A DNA stretch of 64,000 nucleotides, taken from contig JAURVT010000033.1 in NCBI GenBank assembly GCA_030655315.1, positions 29,795 to 93,794 of the forward strand, given 5' to 3'. The notes beneath the pieces were generated by a model. That model made no database searches and was not told the origin of the DNA. It saw only the letters and a program-made list of their open reading frames with translations. The first letter of the stretch is position 1; each line of letters opens with the position of its first letter. This document shows, piece after piece, positions 26,548 through 35,356 of the stretch. A program made the translations under genes and the position numbers. This DNA comes from Nocardioidaceae bacterium (GTDB lineage: Bacteria > Actinomycetota > Actinomycetes > Propionibacteriales > Nocardioidaceae).

Positions 26548-27704
26548 CGGCCCTCCGGGGTGCGGGTCGGGACGTGGGCGGTGACCAGGAAGCCGCCGCC
26601 GGGTCGGGGACCGGCCTCGACGACGCCCTCGTGCAGGGCGATCCTCTCGCGCATGCCGCGCAGCCCGTACCCGCCGGTGCTGGCCGCGCTGCCACCGCGG
26701 CCGTCGTCGCCCACGCGGATCCGCGCGTCGTCGCCGTCGAGGCTCACCTCGACGGTCGCGCTGGCCCCGGGCCCCGCGTGCTTGAGGACGTTGGTCAGGG
26801 CCTCCTGCACGACGCGGTACACCGTGAGGCCCGCCGCCGGCGGGAGCGACCGCACGGACTCCTCCAGGCTGAGGTCGACCTCGAGGCCGTTCGCGCGGAC
26901 CTGCTCGACGAGCGCGACGAGGTCGCCGGCACCCGGCACGGGCACCCGCTCGGCCCCGGCGTCGTCCTCGCCGCGCAGCAGGCCGAGCAGGCGGCGCATC
27001 TCGGCCAGCGAGGAGCGACCGGCGTCGGAGATGGTCGCGAGCGCCTCGACCGCGGCCCCGGGACGCGTGCGCGCCGCGTAGGTGGCGCCGTCGGCCTGGA
27101 CCACGATGACCGACAGGCTGTGCGCGACCACGTCGTGCATCTCGCGCGCGATGCGGGCGCGCTCGGTGGACGCCGCGAGCCGGGCCTGCGTCTCGGCCTC
27201 GCGCTCGCGCTCCTGGGCGGTGGCGACGAGCTGCGCGGTGTAGTCGCGGCGGGTGCGCACCTGGGCACCGGCGAGCCAGGCCAGGCCGCACGCGAGCGAC
27301 AGGGCGACGAAGGTGGTGCCCACCGTCTGCCAGCCGCCGCCGGCGCTCCAGTCGAGTGCCGCGATCGCGCTGCCCAGCACCCCCGTGGCCAGGCCGGCGT
27401 AGCGCGCCCACCGGGGTCCGTAGGCCGCCACCGCGTAGAGGGCGGGGAAGAGGACGACCTCGCCGAACCGGCCGTCCCGGGTGTCGAGCAGCGCCAGCGC
27501 CAGCAGCGACAGCCCCACGAGGGTGAACATCAGCACGGGCGCCCGACGGCGCACCACGAGCGGCAGGAACAGGGCGGCGTCCACCCACCCGCTCCACCCG
27601 GCCCCGCCCCCCGACAGCAGGGCCAGGCCGGAGAGCAGCGCCACGACCGTCGCGTCGACCGCGACGGGGTGCGCCCGCGACCACGCGTCGACCCGTTCGC
27701 GCAC
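26544..27704 (-). CDS. Sensor histidine kinase (HisKA_3 type)
   Basis: This 386-residue kinase has about five N-terminal membrane segments (up to residue 150). The DHp motif ERARIAREMHDVVAHSLSVI carries the phospho-accepting His of MHDVVAH. The HATPase domain has VVQEALTNVLKHA (N box) and GDDGRGG and GYGLRGMRERI (G boxes). It pairs with the response regulator through a 4-base overlap. The signal is unknown; little extracellular sequence means membrane or intramembrane sensing is likely. Confidence 0.93.
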   Translation of the reverse strand: MRERVDAWSRAHPVAVDATVVALLSGLALLSGGGAGWSGWVDAALFLPLVVRRRAPVLMFTLVGLSLLALALLDTRDGRFGEVVLFPALYAVAAYGPRWARYAGLATGVLGSAIAALDWSAGGGWQTVGTTFVALSLACGLAWLAGAQVRTRRDYTAQLVATAQEREREAETQARLAASTERARIAREMHDVVAHSLSVIVVQADGATYAARTRPGAAVEALATISDAGRSSLAEMRRLLGLLRGEDDAGAERVPVPGAGDLVALVEQVRANGLEVDLSLEESVRSLPPAAGLTVYRVVQEALTNVLKHAGPGASATVEVSLDGDDARIRVGDDGRGGSAASTGGYGLRGMRERIALHEGVVEAGPRPGGGFLVTAHVPTRTPEGR

Positions 27705-27709
27705 GGTGC

Positions 27710-28669
27710 TCAGCCGTTCAGCACCGAGGCGAGGAACTCGGGGTCGACGTTGCCGCCCGACGCGATCGCGACGGTGGTGCCGGTCCGCAGCGTGGACGCG
27801 TGCTCGACGTAGGCCGCCGCGGCGACGGCACCGCTGGGCTCGACGACGATCCGGGCACGGGTGACGATCTCGCGCATGACCGACAGGATCGTCTCCTCGG
27901 TGACCGTGACCACGTCGTCGACGTAGCGGTGCACGTGCTCCCAGTTCAGCTCGCCGACCGACGGCGTGCGCAGGCCGTCGGCGATGGTGCGCGTGGTCTG
28001 GTCCGTCGACCAGACCCGACGCTCCCCCGCGGCGAAGCCCTCGGCGAGGTCACCGGCGAGCGCGGGCTCGACGCCGATCACCGTGCAGTCGGGCCGCAGC
28101 GCCTTGACGGCGACCGCGACGCCCGACAGCAGGCCTCCCCCGCTCACCGGGACGAGCACCACGTCGACGTCGGGCACCTGCTCGAGGATCTCGAGGGCGA
28201 CGGTGCCCTGCCCGGCGATGATGCGGGCGTCGTCGTAGGGCGGGATGATCTCGGCGCCGGTGCGCGCCGCGATCTCGGCGCAGGCGCTGACGCGCTCGGT
28301 GACCGGGACGAGCACGACCTCCGCGCCCCAGCGTCGGGTGCCCTCGATCTTGACCTGCGGCGACCCCTCCGGCATCACGACGGTGGCCGGCACGCGTGCC
28401 GCCGTGGCCGCGAACGCGATCGCCTGCCCGTGGTTGCCCGAGGAGTGCGTGACGACACCGGCCTCACGTCGGGCCGGGTCGAGCAGCGCCAGCGCGTTGG
28501 TGGCACCCCGCAGCTTGAACGCCCCGGTGGGCTGCAGCGACTCGGCCTTGAGCCACAGCGACGACCCGCCGGGGCCCGAGCCGGCGAGGGGCAGCACCGG
28601 GGTGCGGAGGCAGGTCGTGGCGACGCGCGAGGCGGCCGCCTCGACGTCGGCGAGCGTCACGAGGTCCAT
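27710..28669 (-). CDS. Threonine/serine dehydratase-like PLP enzyme
   Basis: This 319-residue fold-type II PLP enzyme has Schiff-base Lys52 in PTGAFKLRG, SSGNHGQA (77-84) and the phosphate loop VSGGGLLSGVA. There is no C-terminal ACT regulatory domain, so it resembles catabolic threonine dehydratase or serine racemase rather than biosynthetic IlvA. It ends 5 bases from the kinase start and may belong to the same transcript, though no functional link is evident. Confidence 0.87.
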   Translation of the reverse strand: MDLVTLADVEAAASRVATTCLRTPVLPLAGSGPGGSSLWLKAESLQPTGAFKLRGATNALALLDPARREAGVVTHSSGNHGQAIAFAATAARVPATVVMPEGSPQVKIEGTRRWGAEVVLVPVTERVSACAEIAARTGAEIIPPYDDARIIAGQGTVALEILEQVPDVDVVLVPVSGGGLLSGVAVAVKALRPDCTVIGVEPALAGDLAEGFAAGERRVWSTDQTTRTIADGLRTPSVGELNWEHVHRYVDDVVTVTEETILSVMREIVTRARIVVEPSGAVAAAAYVEHASTLRTGTTVAIASGGNVDPEFLASVLNG

Positions 28670-28752
28670 GCGGACAGCCTAGGGCCGGGCCGGGTGGCCG
28701 GCGGGCGACGCTCGTACGGCCCGGTGACCACGACCCCGTTAACCTGGGGCAC

Positions 28753-29010
28753 ATGGGCAAGGCACTGCTGGTGGTGGTCGTGGCCGTGCTGGCCATCTAC
28801 TCGCTCTTCGACGTCGTGGCGACGCCCCGCACGTCGATCCGCTCGCTCCCCAAGGCCGTCTGGATCCTCGTCGTCCTGGTTCCGGTGCTCGGCGCCATCC
28901 TGTGGCTGCTGTTCGGCAAGGTCCGCACCCGGCCCGCCGGCCCGCCCCGCGCCCCCCGTCCGCCCAACCGCGGCCCCGACGATGACCCCGAGTTCCTCCG
29001 CGGCTTGTAG
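28753..29010 (+). CDS. PLDc_N-type small membrane protein
   Basis: This 85-residue protein has two membrane helices (about 4-20 and 36-55) with the PLDc_N hallmark of a short polar loop then KAVWILVVLVPVLGAILWLLFG. A Pro-rich cytoplasmic tail ends in DDDPEFLRGL, typical of actinobacterial members. The function is unknown. It diverges from the dehydratase gene, and its 3' end faces repeat A2. Confidence 0.85.
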   Translation: MGKALLVVVVAVLAIYSLFDVVATPRTSIRSLPKAVWILVVLVPVLGAILWLLFGKVRTRPAGPPRAPRPPNRGPDDDPEFLRGL

Positions 29011-29028
29011 CCGAGGCCCGTCCAGCGG

Positions 29029-29122
29029 CGATCGTTTACCACGTGAACGTGGTGAACAGCGCGAAGCATGGGAGATCTCCCGTGCTTCGGACCACTTACC
29101 ACGTTCACGTGGTAAATGATCC
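29029..29122. repeat. Composite palindrome A2 (full three-part form)
   Basis: The element has three palindromes: ACCACGT-GA-ACGTGGT (29038-29053), a 28-bp AGATCT-centred arm pair (29062-29089, one G.T position), and TTACCACGT-TC-ACGTGGTAA (29096-29115). The outer boxes are reverse complements of each other, and GATC flanks both ends, so the whole element is one large palindrome. It lies between the convergent PLDc_N gene and ccsB and is a probable bidirectional terminator. Confidence 0.9.
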
Positions 29123-29148
29123 TCCCGCCGGGCCCCCGCCGACGCGCC

Positions 29149-30105
29149 CTACTTGGAGTAGGAGTGCAGGCCGGGGACGAAGAGGTTGACGCCGACGTAG
29201 TTGAACATGAAGGTGGCGAAGCCGACCAGGGCCAGGATGGCCGCGGCCTTGCCCTTCCAGCCGGCGGTGGCGCGGGCGTGGAGGTAGCCGGCGTAGACGA
29301 CCCAGGTGATGAAGGCCCAGACCTCCTTGGGGTCCCAGCCCCAGTACCGGCCCCACGCGTACTGGGCCCAGATCGGGCCGGCGATGAGCGCGCCGAACGT
29401 CCAGATCGGGAACGCGAAGGCGTGAACGCGGTAGGCCAGGCGGTCCATCGCCACCGACGAGGGCAGGCGCCAGATCGGGCCGACGCGGTCCTCCTCGTTC
29501 GGCGTGAGCCGCTCGGCACGCGCCTTGACGAGGTACAGCACCGACGTCGCGGCGCCCACCAGGAACGCCGAGCCCGCGATCATCGCGGCGGCGACGTGGA
29601 TGACGAGCCAGTACGAGTGCAGCGCGGGCACGAGCGGGCCGGCCGGCACGTAGACGGTCATCGACAGGCCGAGGACGATCACTGCGAAGCCCGTGACGAT
29701 GCCGCCGAGCCACTGCACCTGCTGGGTCTTGACCAGGCCCAGGTAGACGGTCATCGCGACCGCGACGCCGGCGCACGAGAACTCGTACATGTTGCCCCAC
29801 GGGACGCGCTCGGCGGCCAGGCCGCGGGCGACGACGCCGGCGACCAGGATCAGCGTGCCGAGGATGCTGAACGACGTGCCCATCCGGCCGGCGAGGTCGC
29901 GGCGCAGCTCGGGCGGGGCGTCGGCCTCGTGGGCGTCGACGTCGCCGCCGCCACCGGCGGTGACGAGCTCGCGCTCGCGCACCGGCGTCCTGACCTGCCG
30001 CGCGAAGCCCCACTCGGCCATGTAGGCCAGCCAGGCCAGCGCGATCACTACCGTCGCCGAGGCGACGGCGTAGTTGGAGAAGGTGGCGTAGTCGGCGAGC
30101 GTCAT
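29149..30105 (-). CDS. ccsB: Cytochrome c biogenesis protein CcsB/CcsA (heme handling)
   Basis: This 318-residue polytopic membrane protein has the heme-binding tryptophan-rich WWD-type motif (RYWGWDPKEVWAFITWVVY, about 250-268) and conserved His residues in HSYWLVIHVAAAM and in the C-terminal helices. With ResB it forms the system II cytochrome c synthase that carries heme across the membrane and attaches it to CxxCH apocytochromes. It overlaps resB by four bases and is the last gene of the hemL-ccs run. Confidence 0.95.
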   Translation of the reverse strand: MTLADYATFSNYAVASATVVIALAWLAYMAEWGFARQVRTPVRERELVTAGGGGDVDAHEADAPPELRRDLAGRMGTSFSILGTLILVAGVVARGLAAERVPWGNMYEFSCAGVAVAMTVYLGLVKTQQVQWLGGIVTGFAVIVLGLSMTVYVPAGPLVPALHSYWLVIHVAAAMIAGSAFLVGAATSVLYLVKARAERLTPNEEDRVGPIWRLPSSVAMDRLAYRVHAFAFPIWTFGALIAGPIWAQYAWGRYWGWDPKEVWAFITWVVYAGYLHARATAGWKGKAAAILALVGFATFMFNYVGVNLFVPGLHSYSK

Positions 30106-31763
30106 GATCGTGCGTCCTCGTGCTGGTCGTCGATGCTCTTGTCGGTGCTGGTCGCGTCGGGTCCGTCGTTTGCCGCGACGGGGTGCTCGTCCTGCAGCTC
30201 GCGGACGATCTCGTCGATGTCGGCGCCGAGGTCACCGCGCGAGACGCGGTCGAGACCTGCCACCTCCACCACGGTACGCGTCCCCTCGCGGCGCGCACGA
30301 AGCCATGTGCGCCGGGGCCGGATGCCCAGCGACAGGATCAGCCCGAGCACGCCGATGGACGTCGCCCAGAGCGGGACCTGCAGCCCCGGCGACGCGCTGA
30401 ACTGGAACTTCACGAACTGGCGCAGACCCACGAACTCGACGGTGCCGCGCCCGTCGGGCAGGTCGGTGACCTGGCCCTGGGAGAGGTTGATCCGGAACGG
30501 CGCGCCGTCCGTGTCGGTCATCTGCGTGAGGTCGTCCTTGTCGAGGATGAACACCGACTGGGGGTCGCCCTCGTCCAGGCCGAGGTTGCCGTAGTAGGCG
30601 AACAGCCCGAGATTCGGGTTGGCCGCGCCGGGGAAGGCCGAGATGGGCGCGGAGTCGTCACCGGTGGAGATCGCCGTGGGCAGGAAGAAGCCCTGGAAGC
30701 CCAGCTGCTCGGGCACCGCGTCGGGCACCTTGACGACCCCGGTGGACGTGTAGGTGCCGTCCTCGGGCAGGAACGGCACCGCGCCGTCGAACGCGACGTT
30801 GCCGTCGCCGTCGGTGACCTTGATGACGGGGGCGTAGCCCTGGCCGACGATGAACACCGAGGTGCCGTCGATGTTCAGCGGGTGGTTGACCTGGATGTCG
30901 AACGGGCGCTCGGGCTCGCCCGGACGCGACGTGTAGCGCCCGAGGGCCTCGAACTCGCGCGGGGCCCCGCGCTGCGGGCCGGTGAGCTGGAAGCGGGCCC
31001 GGAAGTCGTCGAGGGTGAGCGAGAACGGCGGGAGCCGGTCGGTGTCGAAGAGCGCGCCCGCGCTGAACTCGTCGTACTGCGTGAGGTCGTTGGAGAACCC
31101 GCCGCCCTCGTCGACGACGATCGCGCTGCCGCGGTAGCCCAGCAGGCCGCCGGCGGCGACGCTGACGAGCACGATCACCAGGCAGACGTGGAAGACCAGG
31201 TTGCCGGCCTCGCGCAGGTAGCCGCTCTCGGCGCGGACCTCGGTGTCGACGACGTCGACGCGCGCGCGGCCGCGTCCGAGCACCTTGCGGGCGTGGGCCA
31301 CGACCTCGTCGAGGTCGGCGTCGGTCTCCCAGCGGCGCGACTCCGGCAGCCGCTCGAGGTTGCGCGGCGCCTTGGGCGGACGCGCCCGGAGCGCGCGGTA
31401 GTACACGAGCGTGCGCGGCAGGATGCAGCCCACCAGCGAGACCATCAGCAGCAGGTAGACCGAGCTGAACCAGGGCGAGGAGTAGACGGAGAAGAAGCCG
31501 AGGTTGTCGAGGATCGGCGCGAGCGTCGGGTGCTGGATCTGGTAGCGCTCGAGCGCCTGGGCGTCGACGCCCCGCTGCGGCACCAGCGAGCCGGGGATGG
31601 CCGCGACGGCCAGCAGCAGGAGCAGGAACAGCGCGGTGCGCATCGACGTCAGCTGGCGCCACGCCCACCGCAGCGTCTCGCGGGTGGACAGCGCCGGTGC
31701 CGACGACGGCCGCTTCGGTGCGTCGCCCCGGGGCCGACGCCTCTCGCTCGTGGAGGTCGCCAT
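30102..31763 (-). CDS. resB: Cytochrome c biogenesis protein ResB
   Basis: This 553-residue protein has four membrane segments (about 42-60, 100-120, 190-210 and 455-475) and a large extracytoplasmic domain, the ResB/Ccs1 layout. Sequences such as GSLVPQRGVDA and RLPPFSLTLDDFRA are family-like. It works with CcsB in system II heme attachment. It lies 6 bases after ccdA and overlaps ccsB. Confidence 0.94.
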   Translation of the reverse strand: MATSTSERRRPRGDAPKRPSSAPALSTRETLRWAWRQLTSMRTALFLLLLLAVAAIPGSLVPQRGVDAQALERYQIQHPTLAPILDNLGFFSVYSSPWFSSVYLLLMVSLVGCILPRTLVYYRALRARPPKAPRNLERLPESRRWETDADLDEVVAHARKVLGRGRARVDVVDTEVRAESGYLREAGNLVFHVCLVIVLVSVAAGGLLGYRGSAIVVDEGGGFSNDLTQYDEFSAGALFDTDRLPPFSLTLDDFRARFQLTGPQRGAPREFEALGRYTSRPGEPERPFDIQVNHPLNIDGTSVFIVGQGYAPVIKVTDGDGNVAFDGAVPFLPEDGTYTSTGVVKVPDAVPEQLGFQGFFLPTAISTGDDSAPISAFPGAANPNLGLFAYYGNLGLDEGDPQSVFILDKDDLTQMTDTDGAPFRINLSQGQVTDLPDGRGTVEFVGLRQFVKFQFSASPGLQVPLWATSIGVLGLILSLGIRPRRTWLRARREGTRTVVEVAGLDRVSRGDLGADIDEIVRELQDEHPVAANDGPDATSTDKSIDDQHEDARS

Positions 31764-31769
31764 CAGGTG

Positions 31770-32525
31770 CTAGATCACCGTCCCGTAGCCGGAGACCCAC
31801 TGGCGCAGGTCGAACACGAGCGCGTCCCACGCCCCGGTGACGAGCAGCAGCCCCACCGCGACCAGCATGCCGCCCCCGGCCAAGGAGACCGCCCGCTGGT
31901 GCGTGCGCACCCAGTCCACGGCGCCCATGAACCGGCGCAGGCCGAGGCCGGCCAGGACGAACGGGATGCCGAGGCCGAGGCAGTAGGCGAACGTGAGGAA
32001 CGCCCCGCGCCCGGCGGCGGCGTCGTTGAGCGACAGCCCCAGCACCGCCCCGAGGGTCGGGCCGATGCAGGGCGTCCAGCCCAGGCCGAACAGCGCGCCG
32101 AGCAGGGGCGCGGCGGCGAGGCCGACCGACGGCACCCGGTGGACGCGCACGTCGCGCTGCAGCGCCGGCACCAGCCCCATGAACGCGAGGCCGAGCACGA
32201 TGGTGACCACGCCCATGACGATCGAGATCGTGCGCGTGTAGGGGGCGAGCTGCCACCCGATGGCCCCGAACAGGGTGCCGTAGGAGACGAAGACCGCGCT
32301 GAACCCGAGGACGAAGAGCAGCGTGCCCGCGAGCATGCGCCCGCGCGGACGCGAGCCGGTGTCGGCGAGGTCGGCGGCCGACAGCCCGGTCACGTAGGAC
32401 AGGTAGCCCGGGAGCAGGGGCAGGACGCAGGGGGAGAAGAAGGACACCAGGCCCGCGATCATCGCGACGGGCACCGCGAGCAGCAGCGATCCCGACGAGG
32501 CGGTCCCGGCGAACCACTCACCCAT
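31770..32525 (-). CDS. ccdA: CcdA-type thiol-disulfide transporter
   Basis: This 251-residue protein with six membrane helices has the two active-site cysteines in SPCVLPLLPGYLSY (Cys33) and GWTPCIGPTLGAVL. It passes reducing power from cytoplasmic thioredoxin to the extracytoplasmic TlpA/ResA-like protein. It overlaps tlpA by 8 bases, in keeping with their partnership. Confidence 0.95.
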   Translation of the reverse strand: MGEWFAGTASSGSLLLAVPVAMIAGLVSFFSPCVLPLLPGYLSYVTGLSAADLADTGSRPRGRMLAGTLLFVLGFSAVFVSYGTLFGAIGWQLAPYTRTISIVMGVVTIVLGLAFMGLVPALQRDVRVHRVPSVGLAAAPLLGALFGLGWTPCIGPTLGAVLGLSLNDAAAGRGAFLTFAYCLGLGIPFVLAGLGLRRFMGAVDWVRTHQRAVSLAGGGMLVAVGLLLVTGAWDALVFDLRQWVSGYGTVI

Positions 32526-33117
32526 CGCTCTGCCGAACCTCGCCCGACTTCACCTCGTCGATGAGCCCGGCCAGCGTCGAGGCGGTGACGTCGTCGAGGA
32601 CGCGGGCGGCCACGCGTCCCTGGTCGTCGATCACCCAGGTGGTGGGGATGGCCTGCGAAGGCAGTGAGTCCACGAAGCCGAGCAGCGTCTGCGACGACGG
32701 GTCGGAGATGCTCGGGTACGGCATGCCGACGCGGTCGGAGAACGCCCTGGACGCGGCCGCCTCCTCGCGGATGGCGATGCCCACGAACTGCACGTCCTGG
32801 TCGGCGTACTGCTTCGAGACCTCGATCAGGGCCGGCGCCTCCTTGCGGCACGGCGGGCACCACGATCCCCAGACGTTGACCACGAGCGTCTTCCCCGCGA
32901 ACTGCGAGAGCTCGAGCCGCTCGCCGTCGAGGGTCTCGCCGGCGATGTCGGGCGCCTCCTCGCGGTCAGCGGGCGAGACGACGGTGATCAGGCCGTCGCC
33001 GGTCACGTACTCGCCGCTGGTGGTGGCGGTGCTCCGGGTGCACGACGCGAGGGTGCCCACGAGCGCCACGACGAGGAGGACGGCCGCGAGGCGGCGATTC
33101 CGGTGGGGCACCCTCAC
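32518..33117 (-). CDS. TlpA/ResA-like thiol-disulfide oxidoreductase, lipoprotein
   Basis: This 199-residue protein has a signal sequence with lipobox TLASC (Cys26), so it should be anchored outside the membrane. The redox motif WCPPC (Cys87, Cys90) lies in a thioredoxin fold, and cis-Pro IPTTWVID follows. It should reduce the CxxCH of apocytochrome c before heme attachment. The GTG start at 33117 overlaps the phosphatase stop by four bases and gives a proper signal peptide. Confidence 0.93.
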   Translation of the reverse strand: MRVPHRNRRLAAVLLVVALVGTLASCTRSTATTSGEYVTGDGLITVVSPADREEAPDIAGETLDGERLELSQFAGKTLVVNVWGSWCPPCRKEAPALIEVSKQYADQDVQFVGIAIREEAAASRAFSDRVGMPYPSISDPSSQTLLGFVDSLPSQAIPTTWVIDDQGRVAARVLDDVTASTLAGLIDEVKSGEVRQSDG

Positions 33118-33773
33118 GCGCCGCCTACGAACTTCTTGCGCAGCGCGGCGGGGATGAGGTCGCCGGCGGGCTCGTTGTACGCCACCGCGACGACGTCGTC
33201 GTCCTCGTACGTCACCGACGTGACGCTGGCGAGCGAGCACTGACGCTTGCGGGGGTCGTGCGCGAAGCGGCGTCCCTCCACGGCCATCCGCGCGGTCCAG
33301 ACGGGCAGCTGGTGCGACACGATCGCCGCCTCGTGACCGCGGGCGGCGTCGCGGGCGTCGGCCATCGCGGCCAGCATCCGGTCGGCGATCTCGCGGTAGG
33401 GCTCGCCCCACGACGGCTTGAGCGGGTTGCGCACCAGCCACCAGGCCGACGGGTGCCGCAGGGCGCCGTCGCCGACCCCGAAGATCTTGCCCTCGAACGC
33501 GTTGCCCGCCTCGATCACGCGCTCGTCGGTGGTCACCGGCAGCCCCGTGGCCTTGGCCGTGGGCGCGACCGTCTGCTGCGCCCGCTCCAGCGGCGAGGCG
33601 ACGAGGTGCGCGAGGTCGCGCGCGACGAGCCACTCGCCGACCCGCTCGGCCATCTGGTGGCCGAGGTCCGACAGCACGTAGCCGGGCAGGCGGCCGTACA
33701 GCACGCCGGTGGGGTTGTAGACCTCGCCGTGGCGGACGAGGTGGACGACGGTGCGGGCGTGGTCGTGGACCAT
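33114..33773 (-). CDS. Histidine phosphatase (phosphoglycerate mutase-like)
   Basis: This 219-residue protein has the RHG motif VHLVRHGEVYNP near residue 12, SPLERAQQTVAP, a later catalytic EAGNAFEG and VSHQLPVWT with the second His. It corresponds in place to the conserved gene between hemL and the ccs genes in mycobacteria. Its substrate is unknown. The ATG at 33773 starts the conserved region; a Pro-rich upstream extension to 33824 overlaps hemL and looks spurious. Confidence 0.88.
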   Translation of the reverse strand: MVHDHARTVVHLVRHGEVYNPTGVLYGRLPGYVLSDLGHQMAERVGEWLVARDLAHLVASPLERAQQTVAPTAKATGLPVTTDERVIEAGNAFEGKIFGVGDGALRHPSAWWLVRNPLKPSWGEPYREIADRMLAAMADARDAARGHEAAIVSHQLPVWTARMAVEGRRFAHDPRKRQCSLASVTSVTYEDDDVVAVAYNEPAGDLIPAALRKKFVGGA

Positions 33774-33780
33774 GGCGGGC

Positions 33781-35121
33781 TCAGCTCCGGGGGGCGTCGT
33801 CGGGGGTGGCGGCGGCCGCTGCACGGGCCGCGACGGGCAGTGCCTCGGCGAGACGGTCGAGCGCGCGGTCGTCGTGGGCGGCGGTGACGAACCAGCTCTC
33901 GAACGAGCTGGGCGGCAGGTAGACGCCCGCGTCGAGCATCGCGTGGAAGAAGGCCCGGTAGCGGAACGGCTCCTGGTCCTGCGCCTCGGCGAAGCTCGTG
34001 GCCGGGGTGGTGCGTCCGAAGAAGACGCTGAACATGTTGCCCGCCGACTGCACGACGTGCTCCACCCCCGCGGCCGAGCAGGCGTCGCCGGCGAGCTCCT
34101 GCACCTGCAGCGACACGGCGTCGAGGTGCGCGTAGACCTCGTCGGTGGCGAGCCTCAGGGTCGTGTAGCCGGCCGTGGTCGCGACGGGGTTCCCCGACAG
34201 GGTGCCCGCCTGGTAGACGGGGCCGGTGGGGGCGAGCTGCTGCATCAGGTCGGCGCGACCGCCGAACGCGGCGGCCGGGAACCCGCCGCCCATGACCTTG
34301 CCGAACGTCATCAGGTCGGGCGTCCAGCCCTCGTGCGCGCCGTCCAGGCCCCAGTAGCCCGATCGGCTGACGCGGAAGCCGGTCATCACCTCGTCGGTGA
34401 CGAACAGGGCGCCGTGCTCGCGGCACAGGCGCGACAGCAGGGCGTTGAAGCCCGGCGCCGGGGCGACGACGCCCATGTTGCCGGCGGCGGCCTCGGTGAT
34501 GAGGCAGGCGATCCGGTCGCCGTGCTCGGCGAACACGGCCTCGACGGCGGCGGGGTCGTTGTACGGCAGGACGATCGTCTGCTCGGTGGACGCGGCCGGG
34601 ACCCCGGGGGTGCCGGGGATGCCGAACGTCGCCAGGCCCGAGCCCGCCTCGGCGAGCAGGGAGTCGACGTGGCCGTGGTAGCAGCCGGCGAACTTCACGA
34701 CGAGGTCGCGGCCGGTGCAGCCGCGGGCCAGCCGGATGGCCGACATCGTCGCCTCGGTGCCCGAGGAGACGAGGCGCACCTGCTCGACGGGGGTGCGCGC
34801 GACGATCTCCTCGGCGAGCCGCACCTCGGGCTCGCTCGGCGTGCCGAACGACGTGCCACGGCCGACGGCGTCCCGCACGGCGTCCATCACCTCGGGGTGG
34901 GCGTGCCCGAGGAGCAGCGGGCCCCAGGAGGCCACCATGTCGACGTACTCGGTGCCGTCGACGTCGGTGACGAACGCGCCCTGGCCCGAACGCATGAAGC
35001 GCGGCGTGCCCCCCACGGCGCGGAACGCGCGCACCGGCGAGTTGACGCCGCCGGGCGAGACCTCGCGGGCGCGTGCGAACAACGCCGCCGAGGCGGCCGT
35101 GCGGGAGTCAGGAGATGCCAC
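33781..35121 (-). CDS. hemL: Glutamate-1-semialdehyde 2,1-aminomutase
   Basis: This 446-residue class III PLP aminotransferase makes 5-aminolevulinate in the C5 heme pathway. It has [33 protein letters not shown] and the PLP lysine in [13 protein letters not shown]. It is separated from the rex-hem operon but opens the transcript that continues into the cytochrome c maturation genes, joining heme supply to heme use. It diverges from transglycosylase 1. Confidence 0.96.
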   Translation of the reverse strand: MASPDSRTAASAALFARAREVSPGGVNSPVRAFRAVGGTPRFMRSGQGAFVTDVDGTEYVDMVASWGPLLLGHAHPEVMDAVRDAVGRGTSFGTPSEPEVRLAEEIVARTPVEQVRLVSSGTEATMSAIRLARGCTGRDLVVKFAGCYHGHVDSLLAEAGSGLATFGIPGTPGVPAASTEQTIVLPYNDPAAVEAVFAEHGDRIACLITEAAAGNMGVVAPAPGFNALLSRLCREHGALFVTDEVMTGFRVSRSGYWGLDGAHEGWTPDLMTFGKVMGGGFPAAAFGGRADLMQQLAPTGPVYQAGTLSGNPVATTAGYTTLRLATDEVYAHLDAVSLQVQELAGDACSAAGVEHVVQSAGNMFSVFFGRTTPATSFAEAQDQEPFRYRAFFHAMLDAGVYLPPSSFESWFVTAAHDDRALDRLAEALPVAARAAAAATPDDAPRS

Positions 35122-35190
35122 CCGTCCATTGTGGCGGACGCACCGAACTACCGGTGATCGCCCCGGATGGCCGAACGGTCCGCTGTGGCG

Positions 35191-35214
35191 TCTACTACAG
35201 GTAGGTCTACTACA
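35191..35214. promoter_or_regulatory. Direct repeat TCTACTACA x2, possible operator
   Basis: TCTACTACA occurs at 35191-35199 and 35206-35214, 15 bases apart. CTAC-N5-GTAG (35192-35204) forms a small dyad. It is about 70-90 bases from the hemL start and 150 from transglycosylase 1. The TACTACA half-site recalls BlaI/MecI-type operators, but the second arm is imperfect, so the regulator is a guess. Confidence 0.35.
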
Positions 35215-35268
35215 AGCAGATGAAATGCGTCGGCGCCGCGCAAGGGTTCACGCGACGGCCGCCGAGAT

Positions 35269-35283
35269 GTAACATCGTGTTAC
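35269..35283. promoter_or_regulatory. GTAACA-TCG-TGTTAC dyad upstream of transglycosylase 1
   Basis: The perfect 6-3-6 inverted repeat can also be read as GTAAC-N5-GTTAC, like the paired GTAAC sites reported for the cell-wall regulator MtrA. It ends 73 bases before the transglycosylase ATG. It stands out because it is AT-richer than its surroundings. Its function is inferred only. Confidence 0.4.
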
Positions 35284-35356
35284 GAAACTCACGGGCGACG
35301 AGGGCTTCTCGAGGGAGAGCTCGTGAGTGGGACGTGTGCGGGAGGGGAGAACAGAC

